This document shows, piece after piece, positions 58,098 to 64,000 of a stretch of DNA of 64,000 nt. The stretch lies in the NCBI GenBank assembly GCA_016806645.1, contig JACSYO010000075.1, forward strand, positions 745,001 to 809,000. The letters are read 5' to 3'. The first letter of the stretch is position 1; each line of letters begins with the position of its first letter. This stretch comes from Ophiodon elongatus. Lineage: Eukaryota > Chordata > Actinopteri > Perciformes > Hexagrammidae. The position numbers were made by a program, and so were the translations under genes. Below the pieces are notes generated by a model. The model saw only the letters and a list, made by a program, of their open reading frames with translations. It was not told where the DNA came from and made no database searches.

Positions 58098-58444
58098 CCA
58101 TTATCCATCCATCCATTATCTTTAACTGCTGTTCAGAGTCGCGTAGGCGTGTGGGGGGCAATTCCAGCTGAACATTGGTTGAAGGCAGGGTTCGCCCTGT
58201 ACAGGTCACCAGACTATCACAGGGCTGACATACAGACAACCATTCACGCTCACATCCACACCAACGGACATCTTAGAGTCTTCAATTAACTTGAGCTGCA
58301 TGTCTTTAGACTGTGAGCCGGAGAACCCAGAGAGAACCCACGCTGACACGGGAAGGATATGCAAACTCCAATCAGAAGGCCCGTCCACCCGAGAATCGAA
58401 CCCAAGCCCCTCTTTCTGTTAGGTAACGGTGCAGCCGCCACACC
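58098..58444 (-). mobile_element. SINE-C: tRNA-derived SINE with ATGG tail
   Basis: On the minus strand the head near 58444 reads GGTGTGGCGGCTGCACCG, and the reverse complement of 58391-58408 contains GGTTCGATTCT, a perfect B box. The body follows with GTTTGCATATCC, GTGTCAGCGTGGGTTCTCTC and ATGTCAGCCCTGTGATAG blocks. The 3' end is (ATGG)n at 58098-58113. At 347 bp it appears nearly complete. This is a very common fish repeat in my recollection. Confidence 0.85.
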
Positions 58445-58770
58445 AGAGAAAAGACACCGTGCAACACTGTCATGATGATCTAAATTGAACAGAACTGGTG
58501 CATATTCTCTGTGATCAGATGACGTGTAGATCTCACTTGTATTGCAATGTTAGAGTCAACCTTGTTAGTACATTTAAATGTCTGCCAGTAGATTACTTCC
58601 GTCTTTTTAAGAGGACATATTGGGGACAGATTAGTCAAATCATAACGTATGACGTCCCTTTACTGTTATCCTTGGTTTTGCTTTTATTATCCTTTTCCTA
58701 ACGCGTACAACCAGCTGTCCACACATTTGGATTTCCTCCCTGTATTACACACACTTAAAGACACACGACC
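58445..58770. other. Non-coding, nothing recognised
   Basis: No repeat or coding motif recognised. Confidence 0.4.
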
Positions 58771-58776
58771 GCACAC

Positions 58777-58843
<67 letters not shown>
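58771..58843. repeat. (CA)n microsatellite
   Basis: About 36 units with one GCAC interruption. Confidence 0.97.
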
Positions 58844-58844
<1 letters not shown>

Positions 58845-58921
58845 CATCAGATACATCATAATACTCCTACTCTTGTTTGTACGTGCAGGCTTGCGGGCAA
58901 ACACACACAAAAACCCATTCT

Positions 58922-58923
58922 CG

Positions 58924-58954
<31 letters not shown>

Positions 58955-58984
58955 GCACACACACACACACACGTACACACACAC

Positions 58985-59039
<55 letters not shown>

Positions 59040-59056
59040 TACACACACACACACGC

Positions 59057-59087
<31 letters not shown>

Positions 59088-59088
59088 G
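58922..59088. repeat. Compound (CT)n-(CA)n array, 167 bp
   Basis: About 12 CT units, then CA units interrupted by GTAC, GCAC and AAGC variants. The longest dinucleotide block in the window. Confidence 0.97.
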
Positions 59089-59664
59089 AGCTGTGGTGCG
59101 GTAGGTAGCAGATTGCTGCTGAAGGCTGATGGAGCTCTTCACTGTGGGACCTGACGAATATAAAAAGAAGATAAGAGGGTTCAGTCAGTCTGTTTCTCCC
59201 TCGGCCGTCTGCAGGAACATCCTCTCATATAAAAGGTGTAGGTCTTTAGCGTTCTCCAAGAATCCATCCATTCATTTCAGAGGCCGGAATTAATTCCTTG
59301 GATAATGATAGGAGTCGGGGTTTAAGTGCAGAGATCACGCCTGGCTTTGTGGAAGAATTATTTTTTTCTTATTATACCTCTATTTTCACAGTTTTAATAT
59401 TTTCAGTTTGATTTAACAAAGTTTTCAGTTTGACTTATTTTCAAATGTCCTACCCTAATTCTTGCACTTCATCTTTTCCAGCTCTCTTTTTTTCATTCAT
59501 CATTTATCTACAAATTTGGATTAATTATGTCTTACGTAATAAGTAATGTGCTACATGTTTCTGAGGCGTCAACGTTAATGTTGCATTAAATGCTTTTTCT
59601 GGCTTGAATCCAGTTATAACGTAATAGAGTGATGACATCTCTCTGTGCCTTTGCGCGATCAGTC
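59089..59664. other. Non-coding, nothing recognised
   Basis: No repeat or coding motif recognised. Confidence 0.4.
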
Positions 59665-60060
59665 CATCTGTTACACTGTAAGAAGTTAATTGTCAAATTA
59701 ACAGAAACTTACCGTTATCAATTATCTAGTCGTTGCTGTATTTCCTGCCACAGTAAACTGACTGTACAACTCATGAAGTGCAGTATTACACAGTTATTTT
59801 CTTCCATGCTGAAGTACAGTATTATTCCGTCATTTGTTGGGCATGCTATCGTAAAATGTTATTGTAATTTATTTTACAGTGCTACTGTTTAACCTACGGT
59901 GTGTACCACTATATTTATTACAATAAAATACTGTTATTTAGCTGTCGGTGTAAAATAAGAAAGGGGACAACTGAAGACAACTGCACAAAGAGTAGAAAAT
60001 GTATTGTCCAATTTGAACAATACAGTATTAATAATACAGAACAATTATACAACACCACAG
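59665..60060. repeat. Possible ACACTGTAA-type dispersed repeat, degenerate
   Basis: Starts TTACACTGTAAGAAGTTAAT and contains repeated ACAGTATTA, TTTTACAGTG and ATACTGTTATT strings, the vocabulary of a frequent fish repeat built on ACAGTAA units. Boundaries uncertain. Confidence 0.4.
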
Positions 60061-60691
60061 TAAACAGATCTGTTCTGAATATGAAACATCATGCCAGACT
60101 AATCATCTGGAGTCTGAAGTTAAAGTTGCTTCAGTTCTGATGTTAAAACTCACAACAAAAATAAATATTGCACTTAAATCAAGGACAGCTTTTCATTTGA
60201 AGACGAGGGATAGTTTTTTTTTTTTTGCAGTCACTTAGTATTACGATTTACAGTCATGTTTTCCCAGGATGCATTGAAAATGTAACACACCGTACAGTAC
60301 GAAGCCCGTTTCATCTACATGTTGTTTACCTCTCCCCTCAGCTCTACGGTGACGCTTGAGATGCAAGAAGACGAGACGGGCCTCCAGCCGTGCCGGCGGC
60401 TCCGTGAGGCTAAATGCACAAGTCAGAATGCAAACATGCTCACAATGACAAGGGACAGATTCTTCATTAATACCCTCCATCTGCATCCACTGTATTGATA
60501 TCACTCTGTTGTTCTTTCTCATTGTTCTGGTTTTCTGAATCCTACTTCTCTTCCTGGGTTCCTTTTTTTCTCTCCCCTCTGTTTCTCACCACATATCCCT
60601 CTCCCTCTCCTTCACTGACCCCTGAGTCCTCCCTACTCCGAGCCGATCAGCTCCGTTCTACCCAGCGGACCATGCATGTGCTTCATCTGTT

Positions 60692-60692
<1 letters not shown>
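60061..60692. other. Non-coding, nothing recognised
   Basis: No repeat or coding motif recognised. Confidence 0.4.

Positions 60693-60733
<41 letters not shown>
60693..60733. repeat. (TG)n microsatellite
   Basis: About 20 units. Confidence 0.96.
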
Positions 60734-60735
<2 letters not shown>

Positions 60736-63700
60736 CTTTTGCTTTAGTGTCTGTGCCTGTTTGTGTGTGATCTATTCTGGGGCTACCTGGGGCTGTTGGG
60801 ATCCTAAGAACACCCCGTAGCTTGATGAAACTTTCATGAACATTTCCTTACACTGTAATTGTTTTTAATGTGTGTCCTCATTAAGCTTTCTGTCTTCCAT
60901 CCATTAAACACATCTATATTTTAAATTTTAAACACATGTATATAAGCCCTTTGACTACTGCTGGTAGTAGCACCAAAAAAGATGGAGTAGATAGTAACGT
61001 ATGCATTCTATACCCTCCCTCTCTTTTCAACAATCATGTGTGTATATACTGTATGTGTATATATATCAGCTTTTCTGTTTAATCAAATAAATAGTCTATA
61101 TTTGTATGTTCTCATTTGAATAAGACTTTAAATGCAAAATGAACAAGAATTTCAAGTACATTAATGGGAAAAAATGAAATAAATACCTCCAGCTATACAC
61201 TGTAATTGTGTGCGTGCATGTAAACATCAGATTAAGACAATTGTTTGATTTCGATAGGACATGAATTTCCTGAAAGCATCACAAAGCGGCACCAATTTGG
61301 ATTGTTTAAAACAAAACTCTACGCCAGTACAAGCATTTGAAAGACGCTGAAATCACATCGGTGTTTTAACATCGAATACCTGCTGCGAGCTTGACATCGC
61401 CAGACCATATAAATATTAAATAAATGTCCCCACTTGATAGACCTACAACCAATTAGAGCAACTTAACATGTGACCTAGAGCTAAATGCCGGAAAAATAAG
61501 AGTAAAGAGCCTTCAGTGTGCAGAGATGAGCTGTGATGGCGTAGCATCAATATGTCCGTCAACCAGCTGATGGCTTTTGCCATCAGAATTTGTAGATAAA
61601 AGGTGTTTGTACTTCGCCTGACGTCGCCACAGACCAAATCAGAAATGCGATAGCGGCTTCAACAGAGAGTTCCACATCAGCTGCAGCCATCTTGATTGCT
61701 TTGGGAAATGCCTCAACGGCGCTCCTCTTTACAATAATCATCTCAGACGGTTGTGATTGGTCAAGTTGCTTGAAACTCGTCTGGCTTCCGGGCAATGCTG
61801 CTACTCGGTCCAGTCAGCTGTTTGCATGTTCCACCATGATACTGTATTGGCCTGAATAAAAGACAATATTTTCTTTTCAAGAAATTACATTATTAAAAAT
61901 AAAAATGTGGTCCCTATTATTTTTGAGGACTAGCCAGTTTAGTATCGACAACAATTGGGGTTTTCAAGTCTGTTTAAAGCGTCTTTTAGTTTAAGTTTAG
62001 TTAGTCCACCCTAAAAGTGCCTCGTTTACCCCACAGGAGTTCCCGGAGGCTCTTCTAATGTGTTTTGCCGCCACAGAGAAAATTAACTGAAGCCTTAAAA
62101 TGAGTGGAAAGCATCACCCGCCACCTTTAGAGCAGGAACTGACTGACTCATCTGTCAGGCGGGCCAAGAATCACTGGTGTCACGGAATGTCATAATGCAG
62201 AGCTCCAAAAGATAGTCGGAAGAAATGATAACAGCCACAGCAAAATATGTCAGACTGCTTCAAAGAGCCTGACTGGAGATGGAGGATGTACAAGCTGACT
62301 GAGGGACCTTGGAGGCCACGGCCACTGCTGCTGCTGACGGTAAAGACACGTGGGCCGAATCAGAGGACCAAACTACAAGGACTACATTCCAGGTGTCTTC
62401 AGAATAACAGCATGCAGTAATCCCTTTCACTTCACGCAGGATATCTTTGCCTCACCTCTCTCCCTCAGGGCCTGCCCTGGGGAGGAGCGTCTGAATACAC
62501 AGAATGGCTTCCATTGTGTTTTATTCTTTTTTACACTTTGAGCCACATGAGGGAGCCTGTATGTTCATATTGGTCTGATAATTGCAGTCCACTCATACCA
62601 TTGAACACATGAATAATGTGAAAGGCTAGCGCACATTCTGTTTGTTTAAGTGATGAGAAGGAAAGAACCAAGGCTGTTAACTCAGCCTTGTTTTGGGTCT
62701 CATTGATGGAGTATCTCACATGCATGAGATTAAATTGTGATTTATTTAACGTATATCTCTTTGAAAATGGCTGGTTTACCATTTCGATATAATAAACGGT
62801 GATGTGGAAACAGCAGCACAAATGGTCGGGAACGTTAATTCAAGCAAAAATATTTATATTGTTCATTGGGTCCTGTTGGTTTGTCATTTTTTTTTAAAAG
62901 CGGTTCCCAAGACTATACATACACAAACAAATATATACCTTTCTGACATTTCTAACTCTACTTTATTTTTTGGCAAATTAATTAAAGTGTCCCTGACAAG
63001 CGACGAAGAAGTGACGCGAGCCTCGATGCCGCGCTGCCAGTCCGGACCCGAGCACGTCCTGGGGCTGAGGACTGACTATGAACGGCACTGCAAACACAAG
63101 CGATTACCCCGGTGTTCACAAAGCGTACACTCCCCTCGGGGGCAGCGCTTAATTAAAAGCTGCCAATGTTTTAAAAAAAACAACAAATCTAACAGTGAGA
63201 AGCTTTGAATGAAGCACATTTAGAGGGTGACATTCAGAACACATCCTCCCCATCGCAGGTTTTTTCCCTCAATCTCACAGCCAACTTTCTATTTCCAGCA
63301 CTTCTTTTCAGCTAAGTGTGTTTTTCGCTGGAATCAACATCGTAGCCAGCAGCTGATCTGCAGCCTCTGCCCGTGTCTTTACTTTAATCTCCATTTAATG
63401 TTGAAAGCACGGCGAAAAAAAAAAAAAAAAAGCCCTGCTGCCAAGAGACACAGACCTAACTACAGGATGAAGGACAGAGATGTTTTAGCCGAGGGCCTGG
63501 CGCGCGCTGACGGATGTTTTCCAAGAGCTGCTTTCACTGGAAATCGTTTACAGCGTGAGCGTGCTGTCAGGAAAAAAAACCGAGCTGAGGTTCAAGAAAT
63601 CCCAGTTTCCGCCATGTGAGATGGATGAATCCTTTGCTACCGTGACACAGTAACTCTCACACACACAGATAGCACAGCGGATATGCACACACTTTATATA

Positions 63701-63814
63701 TGTTCACGCGCGCACACGCAGACACGCATGAAATCTCACAGTGTCACAGGTCACGAGCGTTGGTTTGGAAGGGCCCGGAGGATTTGGCCCTAAGCTCTGC
63801 GTACATGTTTGTGG

Positions 63815-63817
<3 letters not shown>
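60734..63817. other. Non-coding; CpG-enriched patch at about 62990-63160
   Basis: Two consecutive open frames of 134 and 130 codons (62804-63208 and 63227-63619, plus) lie here without recognisable domains. The CpG-rich patch stands out from AT-rich flanks. An A tract of about 18 bases is at 63415-63432. No repeat family recognised. Confidence 0.4.

Positions 63818-63858
<41 letters not shown>
63818..63858. repeat. (AG)20 microsatellite
   Basis: Uninterrupted polypurine run. Confidence 0.96.
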
Positions 63859-63859
<1 letters not shown>

Positions 63860-63964
63860 CCGCATAGAGAAGGAAAAGCAATAAGAGAGCCAGAGATATT
63901 CTGGCTCCCTAAGCAGGACGAGATAAATTTGCCTCCCAGCATTTAGCGTGTGCAGCATCAGGCA

Positions 63965-64000
63965 AACACACACACACACACACACACACAGACACAGACA
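63965..64000. repeat. (CA)n microsatellite at window edge
   Basis: About 13 CA units, then GACACAGACA; probably continues beyond the window. Confidence 0.94.

Noticed and set aside
62804..63619. Two adjacent open frames of 134 and 130 codons
   Set aside because: No recognisable domain in either; retained only as a composition finding.

Overview
This window looks like non-coding DNA from a ray-finned fish, most likely a percomorph teleost. That assignment rests on base composition (about 40% GC by eye), the very high density of (CA)n/(TG)n microsatellites, and several interspersed repeats I recognise from general familiarity with percomorph genomes; no database was searched. I found no gene model I can defend. 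No long open frame resembles a known cellular protein, and no ordered set of exons with splice sites is visible. The longest open frames are low-complexity translations of tandem repeats. The window is best read as intergenic or deep-intronic sequence.

The recognisable content is mobile-element debris. Fossil coding remnants: a LINE-like reverse-transcriptase motif near 7.2 kb (minus), a GIY-YIG endonuclease C-terminus of a Penelope-like element at 8.71-9.07 kb (minus), a PIF/Harbinger-type Myb/SANT-like remnant at 17.54-18.31 kb (minus), and a BED zinc finger of hAT type at 27.32-27.46 kb (plus). All are broken by frameshifts or stops. Short retroelements: one tRNA-derived SINE family (here SINE-A) occurs four times (3.1, 11.9, 40.2, 51.6 kb), and two other tRNA-like SINEs occur once each (50.0 and 58.1 kb). 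Other dispersed families, labelled W, X, Y and Z here, occur two to three times each: W at 18.45, 38.0 and 48.85 kb; X at 1.5, 2.8 and 14.5 kb; Y at 1.1 and 20.3 kb; Z at 5.6, 18.3 and 51.1 kb. A foldback/MITE-like element with about 80-bp inverted ends lies at 55.07-55.38 kb.

Tandem repeats form the second layer: roughly forty dinucleotide arrays, poly-G/C tracts, a 619-bp 9-bp-unit minisatellite at 16.84-17.46 kb, a perfect 73-bp tandem duplication at 18.49-18.63 kb, and a 5-copy decamer at 42.5 kb. From 16.8 to 18.66 kb, minisatellite, Harbinger fossil, family Z end and family W fragment abut almost end to end.

The remaining stretches show no recognisable feature. A TATA/CCAAT-like arrangement at 0.4-0.55 kb and two CpG/GC-enriched patches (30.6 and 63.0 kb) are the only candidate regulatory sequence, and only comparison with other fish genomes could test them. 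I did not find a previously undescribed biological system.
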